Assembly: GCA_035550515.1 (NCBI GenBank)
Contig: DASZOZ010000055.1
Span: 1-64,000 of the forward strand
DNA from: DATARH01 sp035550515
GTDB lineage: Bacteria > Pseudomonadota > Alphaproteobacteria > ATCC43930 > CGMCC-115725
Direction of reading: 5' to 3'
Length of the DNA stretch: 64,000 bases
In this document: piece by piece, positions 1 through 11,742 of the stretch
How the letters are laid out: every line of letters starts with the position of its first letter
Position numbering within the stretch: position 1 is the first letter of the stretch
Notes under the pieces: model-generated
What the model was told of the DNA's origin: nothing
The model's input: only the letters and a program-made list of their open reading frames with translations
Databases searched by the model: none
Translations under genes and position numbers: made by a program

Positions 1-119
1 CCGATCACGACAAGGCTTTCGCCGACGGCGCAGTCGATGTCGATGCCGTCGAGCACGCGTTTCCGCCCGAACGACTTTTCGAGCCCCCGCACCGCGATTT
101 TCGGGGCGCCGCCGTTCAT
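1..119 (-). CDS. mlaF: MlaF-type ABC transporter ATP-binding subunit (5' end only)
   Basis: Only the first 39 codons lie in the window; the gene runs off the left edge. The translation opens MNGGAPKIAVRGLEKSFG and reaches GESLVVIG, the strand just before a Walker A loop, as in ABC ATPases. Its ATG overlaps the stop of the upstream mlaE by 4 bases (ATGA), so the two are translationally coupled. Known for the family: MlaF powers phospholipid movement between the inner and outer membranes with MlaE and an MCE protein (MlaD). Assignment as MlaF rather than another ABC ATPase rests mostly on coupling to mlaE. Confidence 0.85.
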   Translation of the reverse strand, partial: MNGGAPKIAVRGLEKSFGRKRVLDGIDIDCAVGESLVVI

Positions 120-892
120 CTGCCGAAGAAGGCGGTGGTCAGCATGTAGTTGGTCACGAGGATCAGGATCGAGGCGGAGACCACCGCATAGGTCGTCGCC
201 TGGCCGACGCCCTCGGCGCCGCCGCGCGAATGGTAGCCGTGATAGCAGCCCATCAGCGACACGATAAAGCCGAACACCCCGGCCTTCACCAGACCCGAAA
301 CCACATCCATGTACTGCAGATAGGTCTCGGTCTGGGTGAGGTAGCTGGCCGGGTTGAAGCCGAGCTTGTAGGTGCCGACGAGATAGCCGCCGAAGACGCC
401 GATGATGTCGGCGACGACGACCAGAAACGGCAGGGCGATCAGCCCGGCCAGCAGGCGCGGCAGGACCAGGTAGCGGAACGGGTCGGTCGACAGCGTCGTC
501 AGCGCGTCGATCTGGTCGGTGACGCGCATCGTGCCGATCTCGGCCGCCATCGCCGCGCCGACGCGGCCGGCGACCATCAGCCCGGCGATCACCGGCCCCA
601 GCTCGCGGGTCACCGACAGCACCACCACCGTCGCCACCGCGCTCTCGGCGTTGAAGCGGCTGAACCCGGTATAGGACTGGAGCGCCAGCACCATGCCGGT
701 GAAGATCGCGGTCAGGCCGACCACCGGCAGCGAGAAATAGCCCATATAGACGATCTGGCGCAGGATCAGTCGCGGGTAATAGGGCGGCCGGAACGCCGCG
801 GCGAGACCGGTCAGCGCAAAGCCGGCGAGGCGGCCGGTCGTCGCCAGAAACCCGAGAAACGCGGCGCCGATCGAGGCGAGGAAATCGAGCAT
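116..892 (-). CDS. mlaE: MlaE-type ABC transporter permease (phospholipid trafficking)
   Basis: 258-residue polytopic membrane protein of the MlaE/DUF140 family, the permease of the Mla lipid transporter. It has the usual length and several hydrophobic segments, and the family signature lies mid-protein (ELGPVIAGLMVAGRVGAAMA followed by EIGTMRVTDQIDAL). The ATG at 892 was chosen because it overlaps the alr stop by one base (TGATG) and begins MLDFLASIGAAFLG; the frame is open further upstream but that part lies inside alr. It is cotranscribed with alr and mlaF. The periplasmic partner mlaC lies separately at 31.4 kb. Confidence 0.93.
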   Translation of the reverse strand: MLDFLASIGAAFLGFLATTGRLAGFALTGLAAAFRPPYYPRLILRQIVYMGYFSLPVVGLTAIFTGMVLALQSYTGFSRFNAESAVATVVVLSVTRELGPVIAGLMVAGRVGAAMAAEIGTMRVTDQIDALTTLSTDPFRYLVLPRLLAGLIALPFLVVVADIIGVFGGYLVGTYKLGFNPASYLTQTETYLQYMDVVSGLVKAGVFGFIVSLMGCYHGYHSRGGAEGVGQATTYAVVSASILILVTNYMLTTAFFGR

Positions 893-2016
893 CAGCCCGG
901 CCGGCTTTCCATCGGCCGGCTTTCCGGCGGCGGCTGGCGGTAGACGCGGTGATAGCGCGCCCCGAGCGCGGTCAGGATCTCGTAGCCGATCGTGCCGGCG
1001 TCCGCCGCGGCGTCGTCGACGCCGTAATGCGGCCCGATCAGCTCGATCAAATTGCCCGGGTAAAGCTCGCTTTCGGGGATGCCGGTGACGTCGAATGTCG
1101 CGAGGTCCATCGACACCCGGCCACGCAGCCGCACCTGCCGGCCTGCCAGCCAGCCGCACCCGCGATGGCTCAAGGAACGCAGCCAGCCATCGGCGTAACC
1201 TATTGACACGGTTGCCAACATTCCCGGCTCGTCCATGACGTGCGCGGCACCGTACCCAACCGACTCCCCCCTGTCAATTTTGCGGACTTGCAGGATCCGG
1301 GCGGCGGCGCGCACCACCGGGCGCATCGGGTTGGCGCCGCCGGGCAGCGGGTTGACCCCATAGAGCGCGGCGCCGGGGCGAACTTCGTCGAAGTGGAAGT
1401 CGCGGCCGAGAAAGATGCCGGAGGAGGCGGCGAGGCTGGCCTTGAGGTGCGGCAGCCGCTCGCGGACGGCGAGAAAGCGCCGGCGCTGCGTGGCGTTGAG
1501 TTCGTGGCCGCGCGCGTCGGCGCAGGCGAGGTGGCTGATCACGGCGGTGACGCCGATCCCGCTCAGGCGCCCCGCCCACGGCGCGAACTCCCGTGGTGAA
1601 AGACCGAGCCGGTTCATCCCGGTATCGAGATGGACCATCGCCGGCGCCGGCGCGGCGAGATCGGCCCAGGCCGCGAGCTGGCCGGGGTCGTTGAGCACGG
1701 GGATCAGGCCGGCGGCGACGAATTCGCCGGCGCTGCCGGGGAGGGGGCCGTTGAACACGGCGATCTCCGCGCCGGTCCCGAGCGTCTGGCGCAGCGCGAT
1801 CCCCTCGTCCAGGGTCGCGACAAAGTATCGCCGGCAGCCCGCCGCAAGGAGGGCGCTCGCCACCGGCGCGGCGCCGAGGCCATAGCCGTTGGCCTTGACC
1901 ACCGCGGCGCAAGCGGCCGGCGCCACTTGCGCCGCAAGCAGCCGCCAATTGGCGACGATCGCGCCGAGGTCGATGTCGAGAATCGCGCCAGCGCGCGCCG
2001 CGGGGTCGGAGGTCAC
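892..2016 (-). CDS. alr: Alanine racemase
   Basis: PLP-dependent alanine racemase that makes D-Ala for peptidoglycan. The PLP-lysine motif (AVVKANGYGLGA) is near residue 36, and the second catalytic tyrosine region (SIGYADGW) and GRVSMDL follow in the C-terminal domain. The usual length is 350-390 residues; the GTG at 2016 gives 374 residues and removes an upstream extension that translates a dispersed repeat (MAGLDPAIH-like reading), so it is preferred although no strong ribosome binding site is seen. It lies downstream of dnaB, the normal alphaproteobacterial dnaB-alr order, and is coupled to mlaE. Confidence 0.92.
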   Translation of the reverse strand: MTSDPAARAGAILDIDLGAIVANWRLLAAQVAPAACAAVVKANGYGLGAAPVASALLAAGCRRYFVATLDEGIALRQTLGTGAEIAVFNGPLPGSAGEFVAAGLIPVLNDPGQLAAWADLAAPAPAMVHLDTGMNRLGLSPREFAPWAGRLSGIGVTAVISHLACADARGHELNATQRRRFLAVRERLPHLKASLAASSGIFLGRDFHFDEVRPGAALYGVNPLPGGANPMRPVVRAAARILQVRKIDRGESVGYGAAHVMDEPGMLATVSIGYADGWLRSLSHRGCGWLAGRQVRLRGRVSMDLATFDVTGIPESELYPGNLIELIGPHYGVDDAAADAGTIGYEILTALGARYHRVYRQPPPESRPMESRPG

Positions 2017-2042
2017 AGACTCAGAACATCGAAACCGCGCCT

Positions 2043-2220
2043 CCTTCGTCATGGCCGGGCTCGACCCCATGGCTGTCCGGTCAAGGAAGTTCGGTTGTGC
2101 GCGGTGGGCCGGTGCTCGCTTTGTCGTCATGGCGGGGCTCGACCTGGCCATCCACGCCTTTGCGTTTGGACCTTGGCGAATGAAGACGTGGACCCCCGGA
2201 TCAGGCCCGGGGGAGGCGAG
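2043..2220. repeat. Dispersed palindromic intergenic repeat, copy A (with an extra partial unit)
   Basis: Between dnaB and alr. The block at 2123-2220 contains GGGCTCGACC-TGGCCATCCACG, a middle GAATGAAGACGTGGA, and CCCCGGATCAGGCCCGGGG, which pair as nested inverted repeats. A second partial unit (GGCCGGGCTCGACCCC) sits at 2050-2070. The same modules recur in the same order at 36185-36287. This is the style of REP/BIME-like elements common in alphaproteobacterial intergenic DNA; it has no coding sense. Confidence 0.8.
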
Positions 2221-2250
2221 AGGCAGAGGGTGGCGCCTGGGCAGGGCAAC

Positions 2251-3780
<1,530 letters not shown>

Positions 3781-3887
3781 GCCGCGAAAGATACCATCGC
3801 CGGCGGCGGCGGCACGCCTTTCCTCGCGGAGATATGCGGGGATATTGGGGACAAACCTACTAGATGTTGAAAATCAGCGGCTTGCCT

Positions 3888-5114
3888 TCACGCTGCGCGA
3901 TCGTCGGCCTGGCGGTGGGCGCGCTCCCAATCGATCATGTAATCGCGGGTCAGCGGCACCGTGTCGACCCGCTTCGCCATCTGGATCTGCATGTTGAGAT
4001 GGCCGCCATAGCGGAATGCCATCTCGGAACCGACGAGATAGATCTCCCACATCCGGCAAAAACGCTCGTCGTAGAGTTTCAGGATCTGGTCGCGGTGTTG
4101 CAGGAAGCGGCGGCGCCACGCTTTCAGCGTCTCGGCATAATGCAGCCGCAGCACCTCGATGTCGGTGATCCACAGCCGGGTCCGCTCGATGACGGGCACG
4201 ACCTCGGAGATCGCCGGGGAATAGCCGCCGGGGAAGATGTACTTGCGCAGCCAGGGATTGGTCGCGCCCGGGCCGTCCATGCGGCCGATCGAATGCAGCA
4301 GCGCGACCCCGTCGGGCTTGAGCAAGGCGTCCACCTGGGCGAAGAACGCCTTGTACTGGGTGACGCCGACATGCTCGAACATGCCGACCGAGACGATGCG
4401 GTCGTAGAGGCCACGCTCCTCGCGGTAGTCGCGCAGGATAAAGCGCACGCGGTCGGAGAGCCCGGCCTGCGCCGCCCGGCGCTGCGCCACCTTGAGCTGC
4501 TCGACCGACAGCGTCAGGCCGGTGACGTCGACGCCGCACTCGCGCGCCAGGTAAAGCGCCAGCCCGCCCCAGCCCGAGCCGATGTCGAGCACCTTCATGC
4601 CGGGGCGGAGCAGCAACTTTGACGCGAGATGCCGGCGCTTGTTGAGCTGGGCGGTCTCGATGTCGTCGTCGGGGCTCAGGAAATAGGCGCAGGAATACTG
4701 CCGGTCGCGGTCGAGGAAGAGGTCGTAGAGCTGGTCCGACAGGTCGTAGTGATGCGCGACGTTACGGCGCGAGCGCTTGATCGGGTTGTACTGGTGCAGC
4801 CGCCGGGTGAGGCGCTGCAGGCGGCTGAGCGCGCGCCACGCGACGCTGTCCGCCATCCGCTCGTCGTTGCGGACCAGCAGCTCGATCAGGCTGTAGATGT
4901 CGCCCTTCTCGATCGTCAGCGTGCCGTCCATATAGGCTTCGCCGACATGGAGCCGGGGGTTGAGGACGAGTTCCCGGTGCAGCGCCGCATCGTGCAGCCG
5001 GACCGTCACCACAGGGCCGGGCGATCCGTCAAAGACGTGACGCCCGCCCCCCGCGTCGAACAGTTCGAGCCGACCAATACGGACAAACCGCGAGAGCAGT
5101 CGCGCAAGCAGCAT
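3888..5114 (-). CDS. cfa: Cyclopropane-fatty-acyl-phospholipid synthase family methyltransferase
   Basis: SAM-dependent enzyme that methylenates cis double bonds of membrane phospholipid acyl chains. The N-terminal lipid-binding domain runs to about 110; family motif RNVAHHYDLSDQLYDLFL follows, then the SAM site VLDIGSGWGGLALYLAR, the catalytic region GMFEHVG and PGGYSPAISEV. At 408 residues the length fits the family. The ATG at 5114 is preferred over a TTG eight codons upstream. It stands alone between rplI and dnaB in the same orientation. Other SAM enzymes of the CFA superfamily cannot be excluded as substrate specificity. Confidence 0.92.
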   Translation of the reverse strand: MLLARLLSRFVRIGRLELFDAGGGRHVFDGSPGPVVTVRLHDAALHRELVLNPRLHVGEAYMDGTLTIEKGDIYSLIELLVRNDERMADSVAWRALSRLQRLTRRLHQYNPIKRSRRNVAHHYDLSDQLYDLFLDRDRQYSCAYFLSPDDDIETAQLNKRRHLASKLLLRPGMKVLDIGSGWGGLALYLARECGVDVTGLTLSVEQLKVAQRRAAQAGLSDRVRFILRDYREERGLYDRIVSVGMFEHVGVTQYKAFFAQVDALLKPDGVALLHSIGRMDGPGATNPWLRKYIFPGGYSPAISEVVPVIERTRLWITDIEVLRLHYAETLKAWRRRFLQHRDQILKLYDERFCRMWEIYLVGSEMAFRYGGHLNMQIQMAKRVDTVPLTRDYMIDWERAHRQADDRAA

Positions 5115-5222
5115 GGCAAGATGCCCTGCCAGAACCAACCGAGCGGCTAGTATCAGCCACTTCTATTTGCGAAAACAAGTAGGTATGCGGGTTGCTCCGG
5201 GGCGCGGCTATTTATCCCACGG

Positions 5223-5765
5223 TCATCCCGCCGCGGGCTGTTCTTCCTCGGCTTCTTCGTCGTCTTCTTCTTCGGCGGTGAGCGGGTTGATGCCGGCCTT
5301 CTGCATTTCGGCCGCCTCGGCCGATTGCGCCACATTGGCGGTCACCGTCGCCGCGACTTCCGGATGCAGCATCACGCGCACGGGATGCAGACCCAGCGTC
5401 TTGATCGGCCGGTCGAGCACGATCTGCTGGCGGCCGACGGTAAAGCCCGATGCGGTGACCGCATCGGCGATGTCGCGGGACGAGACCGAACCGTAGAGCT
5501 GGCCGCTCTCGCCGGCCTGGCGAATCAGCACGACGGAGAGACCTTCGAGCTTCTCCGCAACCTGTTCGGCATCACCCTTGCGGGCCAGGTTGTTGGCTTC
5601 GAGCTGGGCGCGCTGGGTCTCGAAATAGGCGAGGTTGTCCTTGGTCGCGCGCATCGCTTTTTTCTGCGGCAGCAGATAGTTGCGGGCGTAGCCGGGCCGG
5701 ACCTTCACCAGTTGCCCCATCTGGCCGAGCTTTTCGACGCGTTCGAGGAGGATCAGTTCGATCAT
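5223..5765 (-). CDS. rplI: 50S ribosomal protein L9
   Basis: Two-domain large-subunit protein binding 23S rRNA domain V. The L9 signature is intact near the start (ILLERVEKLGQMGQLVKVRPGYARNYLLPQ). Residues 1-150 cover the normal protein; the last ~25 residues form a very acidic tail (AEEEDDEEAEEE), a feature of many alphaproteobacterial L9 proteins. Last gene of rpsF-rpsR-rplI, 12 bases after rpsR. Confidence 0.97.
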   Translation of the reverse strand: MIELILLERVEKLGQMGQLVKVRPGYARNYLLPQKKAMRATKDNLAYFETQRAQLEANNLARKGDAEQVAEKLEGLSVVLIRQAGESGQLYGSVSSRDIADAVTASGFTVGRQQIVLDRPIKTLGLHPVRVMLHPEVAATVTANVAQSAEAAEMQKAGINPLTAEEEDDEEAEEEQPAAG

Positions 5766-5777
5766 CGCCGGCCCCTC

Positions 5778-6047
5778 CTACTGGACCATATAGGGCAGGA
5801 GACCAAGATAGCGCGCGCGTTTGATGGCGCGCGACAGCTCGCGCTGCTTCTTGGTCGAGACGGCGGTGATGCGGCTCGGCACGATCTTGCCGCGCTCGGA
5901 GATGAAGCGCTGCAGCAGGCGCACGTCCTTGTAGTCGATCTTTGGCGCATTCGGCCCGGAGAACGGGCAGCTCTTGCGGCGGCGGAAAAACGGACGGCGC
6001 GCCGCGGCGGCGCGGGCCGGGCTGCCGGAACCGGTCTGGCTTTCCAT
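5778..6047 (-). CDS. rpsR: 30S ribosomal protein S18
   Basis: 89-residue small-subunit protein that binds S6 on the platform of the 30S subunit. Core sequence IDYKDVRLLQRFISERGKI and ITAVSTKKQRELSRAIKRAR match the family. Its ATG follows the rpsF TAA directly, so the two partners of the S6:S18 heterodimer are made from one message. Confidence 0.97.
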   Translation of the reverse strand: MESQTGSGSPARAAAARRPFFRRRKSCPFSGPNAPKIDYKDVRLLQRFISERGKIVPSRITAVSTKKQRELSRAIKRARYLGLLPYMVQ

Positions 6048-6515
6048 TTACGCCTCCACCGCCGGCGCCGCCGGCACTGCCGGCGCTTCGGCCGGCGGGC
6101 GCTCGTAGGAACCGCGGTCCCCGCGGTCGCCGCCGCGATCCCCCCGATCCTCGTAACGGTCGCGGTCGCGCCGCGGCCGGTCCTCGCGGCTGCCGCGGTT
6201 GAGCATGACCGGCGACGGCCCTTCTTCGTGCGTGTCGACCTTGATCGTCAGGTAGCGCAGCACGTCCTCATTGATGCGCATCGTGCGCTCCAGCTCGGCG
6301 ATCGCCGGCGCCGGCGCATCGATGTTGAACAGCACGTAGTGGCCCTTGCGGTTCTTGCTCATGCGATAGGCGAGATTGCGCAGGCCCCAGTTCTCGCGCT
6401 TCTTCACCTCGCCGCCCTGGTCGGCGATGAGCTGGGTGAACTGGTCGGCGAGCGCGTCGACCTGTGCGCCGGATATGTCCTGGCGCGCGATAAAGACATT
6501 CTCATACAGCGGCAT
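6048..6515 (-). CDS. rpsF: 30S ribosomal protein S6
   Basis: Small-subunit protein S6 (MPLYENVFIARQDISGAQVD; NWGLRNLAYRMSKNRKGHY). The folded part ends near residue 105. The remaining ~50 residues are a low-complexity tail rich in Arg, Asp and Gly (repeats of GDRG and DRGG) and then Ala/Pro. Tails vary among alphaproteobacteria; in E. coli the S6 tail is glutamylated, but here it is not Glu-rich. First gene of the operon, preceded by a structured leader and a clear promoter. Confidence 0.97.
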   Translation of the reverse strand: MPLYENVFIARQDISGAQVDALADQFTQLIADQGGEVKKRENWGLRNLAYRMSKNRKGHYVLFNIDAPAPAIAELERTMRINEDVLRYLTIKVDTHEEGPSPVMLNRGSREDRPRRDRDRYEDRGDRGGDRGDRGSYERPPAEAPAVPAAPAVEA

Positions 6516-6605
6516 TCACGGCCCCTTATGGCTGGTGATGGCCCGGAGCGCGACCGCCGGCCGGGCCGAGCCGGCTGCTTGAGACAGCCGGCAAGGGAGC
6601 GCGGC
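6516..6605 (-). promoter_or_regulatory. Structured 5' leader of rpsF (candidate S6:S18 autoregulatory element)
   Basis: The leader between promoter and rpsF holds two strong hairpins on the minus strand: a perfect 8-bp stem (6585-6592 with 6570-6577, 7-nt loop) and a perfect 7-bp stem (6561-6567 with 6540-6546, 14-nt loop rich in CCG/CGG). Known: many bacterial rpsF operons are regulated by S6:S18 binding to a leader RNA with a conserved CCG. That this leader is of that class is inferred from position and CCG-containing loops only. Confidence 0.45.
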
Positions 6606-6633
6606 ACTATACGGAAAACGCGATGCGGCGCAA
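6606..6633 (-). promoter_or_regulatory. Probable sigma70 promoter of rpsF-rpsR-rplI
   Basis: Read on the minus strand: -35 TTGCGC at 6633-6628, 16-base spacer, -10 TATAGT at 6611-6606. It lies about 90 bases before the rpsF start, in the gap after grxD. Confidence 0.55.
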
Positions 6634-6652
6634 GCGCGGACGGCCCTCAGCC

Positions 6653-6674
6653 GCCTCCCGCGAACGGGAGAGGC
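6653..6674. repeat. Imperfect palindrome downstream of grxD (GGGAG family)
   Basis: GCCTCCCG and CGGGAGAGGC flank a 4-base loop just beyond the grxD stop. It resembles the palindrome at 12898-12920 (CCTCTCCCGC/GCGGGAGAGG) and may be a degenerate copy of the same intergenic family or part of a transcription end; there is no T-run. Confidence 0.4.
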
Positions 6675-6708
6675 ACCCAGGTCGGCCGGTGTGGGAGGAA
6701 GGCCGGGG

Positions 6709-7041
6709 TCAGGCGCGGACGGCGACGCCTTTTTCCTCGAGCATCTGCTGCAACTCGCCGGTCTCGAACATCTCGCGGACGATATCGCAGCCGCCGACGA
6801 ACTCGCCCTTCACATAGAGCTGGGGGATCGTCGGCCAGGCGGAGAATTCCTTGATGCCCTCGCGTACCGACGAGTCGGCGAGCACGTCGACGCCTTTGAA
6901 CTTCACGCCCATATGGCTGAGGATCTGCACCACAGTCGCGGAGAAACCGCATTGCGGGAAGACCGGTGTGCCTTTCATGAACAGCACCACGGGGTTCTCG
7001 GTAACCTGCTGGCGGATGCGGTCGTGCGTCGTGGTGTCCAT
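6709..7041 (-). CDS. grxD: Monothiol glutaredoxin (Grx4 type)
   Basis: 110-residue monothiol glutaredoxin with the CGFS active site (FPQCGFSATVVQIL), the WPTIPQLYVKGEFVGGCDI glutathione/Fe-S binding region and the VVLFMKGTP start. Known role: it carries and inserts [2Fe-2S] clusters, often as a complex with a BolA protein. The ATG at 7041 gives the normal length; the frame is open upstream through bolA but has no function there. It follows bolA by 38 bases, which supports the BolA-Grx partnership. Confidence 0.95.
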   Translation of the reverse strand: MDTTTHDRIRQQVTENPVVLFMKGTPVFPQCGFSATVVQILSHMGVKFKGVDVLADSSVREGIKEFSAWPTIPQLYVKGEFVGGCDIVREMFETGELQQMLEEKGVAVRA

Positions 7042-7079
7042 GTGATCCTCGTCGGTCTGAGAGGGATTGATCGGGCGGT

Positions 7080-7316
7080 TCAGTCCTGTGGGGCGCTGGT
7101 CTGCAACGCCAGCGCGTGAAGCTCGTTGCCCATCCGGCCGCGCAAGGCCTGATAGACCATCTGGTGCTGCTGGACCCGGGTTTTGCCGCGAAACACCTCG
7201 GCGACGACGGTGGCGGCATAGTGGTCGCCGTCGCCGCGCAGATCCTCGATCGCGACCTGCGCGCCGGGCAGCCCCTCCTTGATGAGACGCTCGATCGTCG
7301 CCGCGTCCATCGCCAT
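7080..7316 (-). CDS. bolA: BolA family protein
   Basis: 78-residue BolA-fold protein (DAATIERLIKEGLPGAQVAI; HYAATVVAEVFRGKTRVQQHQ; RMGNELHALAL). The conserved C-terminal His in ELHAL, used for cluster binding with monothiol glutaredoxins, is present. It sits between purL and grxD, the usual alphaproteobacterial purL-bolA-grxD order. A second in-frame ATG two codons in is equally good. Confidence 0.94.
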   Translation of the reverse strand: MAMDAATIERLIKEGLPGAQVAIEDLRGDGDHYAATVVAEVFRGKTRVQQHQMVYQALRGRMGNELHALALQTSAPQD

Positions 7317-7343
7317 CGCGTTCGGTCTCCTCGGCTCCCGCGG

Positions 7344-9536
<2,193 letters not shown>

Positions 9537-9661
9537 GCTCGACTCTCTTACCCGAAGCCCAGCGGGAATCAGGCCGGCGGTAGCGCGTCGGCCAGCCCGC
9601 TGAACCGGCTTTGACTATCGGTGCCGCCGAGGGTCCATCTCATCCCGAGCATAGGCGGCGC

Positions 9662-9943
9662 TCAATGTGCCGGCGGCAAGTAGCGAATTGCGGCCAAGAC
9701 GACGCCCGTCAGTGCTAAAACGAGCGCGCCAAGGCGGATCACCATTCGATCGATTTCCGCCTTCAGGCGTGCTTCCACCTCGCGCAGATCGGCCTTCAAC
9801 TCGGTGCGCACCGCTTGCAGGTCGCTTTTCGTCGCGACATTGTCATGGATCGCATCGTAAATCTCGGTCGCGATCCGCTCGGCGGCCGGCCGGTCGATCT
9901 TCGCTTCGGCGAGCGCATTCGCCAGGGAAGGCCGGTCGGTCAT
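9662..9943 (-). CDS. Small coiled-coil protein with a C-terminal membrane anchor (DUF1640-like)
   Basis: 93 residues. Residues 1-35 are polar; 36-70 form a heptad-rich helix (TKSDLQAVRTELKADLREVE); 71-88 are a single hydrophobic segment (LGALVLALTGVVLAAIRY). This architecture matches the DUF1640/coiled-coil-plus-TM proteins frequent in proteobacteria, function unknown. Its ATG overlaps the purQ stop (ATGA) and it ends 125 bases before purL, so it is cotranscribed inside the purine cluster, where such a gene is not usual. Confidence 0.75.
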   Translation of the reverse strand: MTDRPSLANALAEAKIDRPAAERIATEIYDAIHDNVATKSDLQAVRTELKADLREVEARLKAEIDRMVIRLGALVLALTGVVLAAIRYLPPAH

Positions 9944-10629
9944 GACAGCGCGCTGACCAGCCCGTCGAACAGGCCTTGGCCGTCGGTGCAGCCCAAGAGC
10001 GGGTCGGTCGAGTTTTCCGGGTGCGGCATCAGGCCGAGCACGGTGCGCGCCTCGTTGAAGACGCCGGCGATGCAGCGGGCGGAGCCGTTGACGTTGTCCT
10101 CCTCGGTCAGCGCGCCGGCGGCGCTGCAATAGCGGAAGGCGACGCGGCCCTCGGCCTCGAGCCGGTCGAGCGTGTCCGGATCGGCGGTGTAGTTGCCCTC
10201 GCCGTGCGCCGTCGGCACCCGGATCGTCTGGCCGGCCGCGTAGCCGCAGGTGAAAATGGTCTGCGAATTCTCGACGCGCAGATGCACGTCGCGGCAGATA
10301 AAGCTCAGCGTCTTGTTGCGCAGCAGGGCGCCGGGCAGCATCCCGGCCTCGGTCAGCACCTGAAAGCCGTTGCAGATGCCGAGGACGGGTGCGCCCTTTT
10401 GCGCGCGGGCCTTGACCTCGCGCATGATCGGCGAGTGCGCCGCCATCGCGCCGCAGCGCAGATAGTCGCCATAGGCAAAGCCGCCGGGCAGCACGATCAG
10501 GTCCGCGGCGGGCAATTCGCTGTCGCCGTGCCAGACCACCGCCGGCTCCCGGCCGCTCGCGCGTTTGAGCGCGGCGCAGACATCGCGCTCGCGGTTGGAG
10601 CCGGGAAAGACGATGACGGCGGCTTTCAT
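9940..10629 (-). CDS. purQ: Phosphoribosylformylglycinamidine synthase subunit PurQ
   Basis: 229-residue class I glutamine amidotransferase subunit that supplies ammonia to PurL. The nucleophile elbow is GAPVLGICNGFQVL (Cys), with VFPGSNRERD at the start and the His/Glu pair in LMPHPENSTDPLLG. Normal length. It lies 40 bases after purS and overlaps the next small gene by 4 bases. Confidence 0.97.
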   Translation of the reverse strand: MKAAVIVFPGSNRERDVCAALKRASGREPAVVWHGDSELPAADLIVLPGGFAYGDYLRCGAMAAHSPIMREVKARAQKGAPVLGICNGFQVLTEAGMLPGALLRNKTLSFICRDVHLRVENSQTIFTCGYAAGQTIRVPTAHGEGNYTADPDTLDRLEAEGRVAFRYCSAAGALTEEDNVNGSARCIAGVFNEARTVLGLMPHPENSTDPLLGCTDGQGLFDGLVSALS

Positions 10630-10669
10630 GCCGGCGCCCCGAGGTGCCTCGCGCAGCGAGCGGCCGCCA

Positions 10670-10909
10670 TCACTCCAGCTCGATCGCGTAGTTTTCGATC
10701 ACCGGGTTGGCGAGCAGCTCCTGGCACATCTTCTCGACCTTGGCCCGGGCGGCGGCCTTGTCGGCGCCGTCGAGCTCGATTTCGATCAGCTTGCCCTGGC
10801 GCACCTCGCCGACGCCGGTAAAGCCGAGCGACGCGAGCGCGTTGCCGATCGCCTTGCCCTGCGGGTCGAGCACGCCCGCTTTGAGGCTGACATGGACGCG
10901 CGCTTTCAT
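10670..10909 (-). CDS. purS: Phosphoribosylformylglycinamidine synthase subunit PurS
   Basis: 79-residue PurS that bridges PurL and PurQ. It opens MKARVHVSLKAGVLDPQG and carries GKAIGNALASLGF and ANPVIENYAIELE, the family hallmarks. The ATG at 10909 gives the usual ~80 residues. Placed 10 bases after purC, as in other alphaproteobacteria. Confidence 0.96.
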   Translation of the reverse strand: MKARVHVSLKAGVLDPQGKAIGNALASLGFTGVGEVRQGKLIEIELDGADKAAARAKVEKMCQELLANPVIENYAIELE

Positions 10910-10919
10910 TGGCCGGCCT

Positions 10920-11684
10920 TCATTGGATCGTCCTCGGGCCTTTGAAGTCGGCCGGGCCGCCCTCCGGCAGGATGCCGAGCCGGCGCGCCACTTCCTGATA
11001 GCCCTCGGCGACCCGCTCCAGATCCTCGCGAAAGCGGTCCTTGTCGAGCTTCTCGGAGGTGCGGATGTCCCACAGGCGCATGTTGTCGGGGCTGATCTCG
11101 TCGGCGACGACGATGCGCATGTCGTCGTCGCTGTAGAGCCGGCCGAATTCGAGGCCGAAATCAATCAGCCGGATGCCGATGCCGAGAAACAGCCCGGTCA
11201 GGAAATCGTTGATCCGCAGCGCGATCTGCATGATCTCGTCGAGGTCCTGGGTACTCGCCCAGGCAAAGGCGGTGATGTGCTCCTCGCCGACCAGCGGGTC
11301 GCCCAGCTCGGCCTTCTTGTAGTGGTATTCGATGATCGAGCGCGGCAGCGGCGTGCCCTCGCCGAGACCGAGCCGCTTGGCCAGCGACCCGGCCGCGACA
11401 TTGCGCACCACGACCCGGATCGGGATGATCTCGACCTCGCGCACCAGCTGCTCGCGCATGTTGAGCCGGCGCACGAAATGCGTCGGGATGCCGATCTCGG
11501 CGAGCTTCAGCATCAGGAATTCACAGATGCGGTTGTTGAGCACGCCCTTGCCGGTGATCGTGCCGCGCTTCCGGTTGTTGAAGGCGGCCGCATCGTCCTT
11601 GAAGTACTGCACCAGCGTGCCGGGCTCGGGGCCCTCGAACAGCACCTTGGCCGTGCCTTCGTAAATCTGCCGGCGTCGCGACAT
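10920..11684 (-). CDS. purC: Phosphoribosylaminoimidazole-succinocarboxamide synthase
   Basis: SAICAR synthetase, 254 residues. It opens with YEGTAKVLFEG and carries DDAAAFNNRKRGTI, VVRNVAAGSLAKRLG, and the ligand region IDFGLEFGRL plus ADEISPDNMRLWD. The ATG at 11684 begins MSRRRQIYEGTAK and has GGGAG five bases ahead; an ATG ten codons upstream is possible but would leave its own GGAGG inside the gene. First gene of purC-purS-purQ-purL. Confidence 0.97.
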   Translation of the reverse strand: MSRRRQIYEGTAKVLFEGPEPGTLVQYFKDDAAAFNNRKRGTITGKGVLNNRICEFLMLKLAEIGIPTHFVRRLNMREQLVREVEIIPIRVVVRNVAAGSLAKRLGLGEGTPLPRSIIEYHYKKAELGDPLVGEEHITAFAWASTQDLDEIMQIALRINDFLTGLFLGIGIRLIDFGLEFGRLYSDDDMRIVVADEISPDNMRLWDIRTSEKLDKDRFREDLERVAEGYQEVARRLGILPEGGPADFKGPRTIQ

Positions 11685-11742
11685 CCGGGCTCCCGCGGGG
11701 AAATCCTCCTTCATATAGCAAGCGGCGCCGGGGCCAACAACG

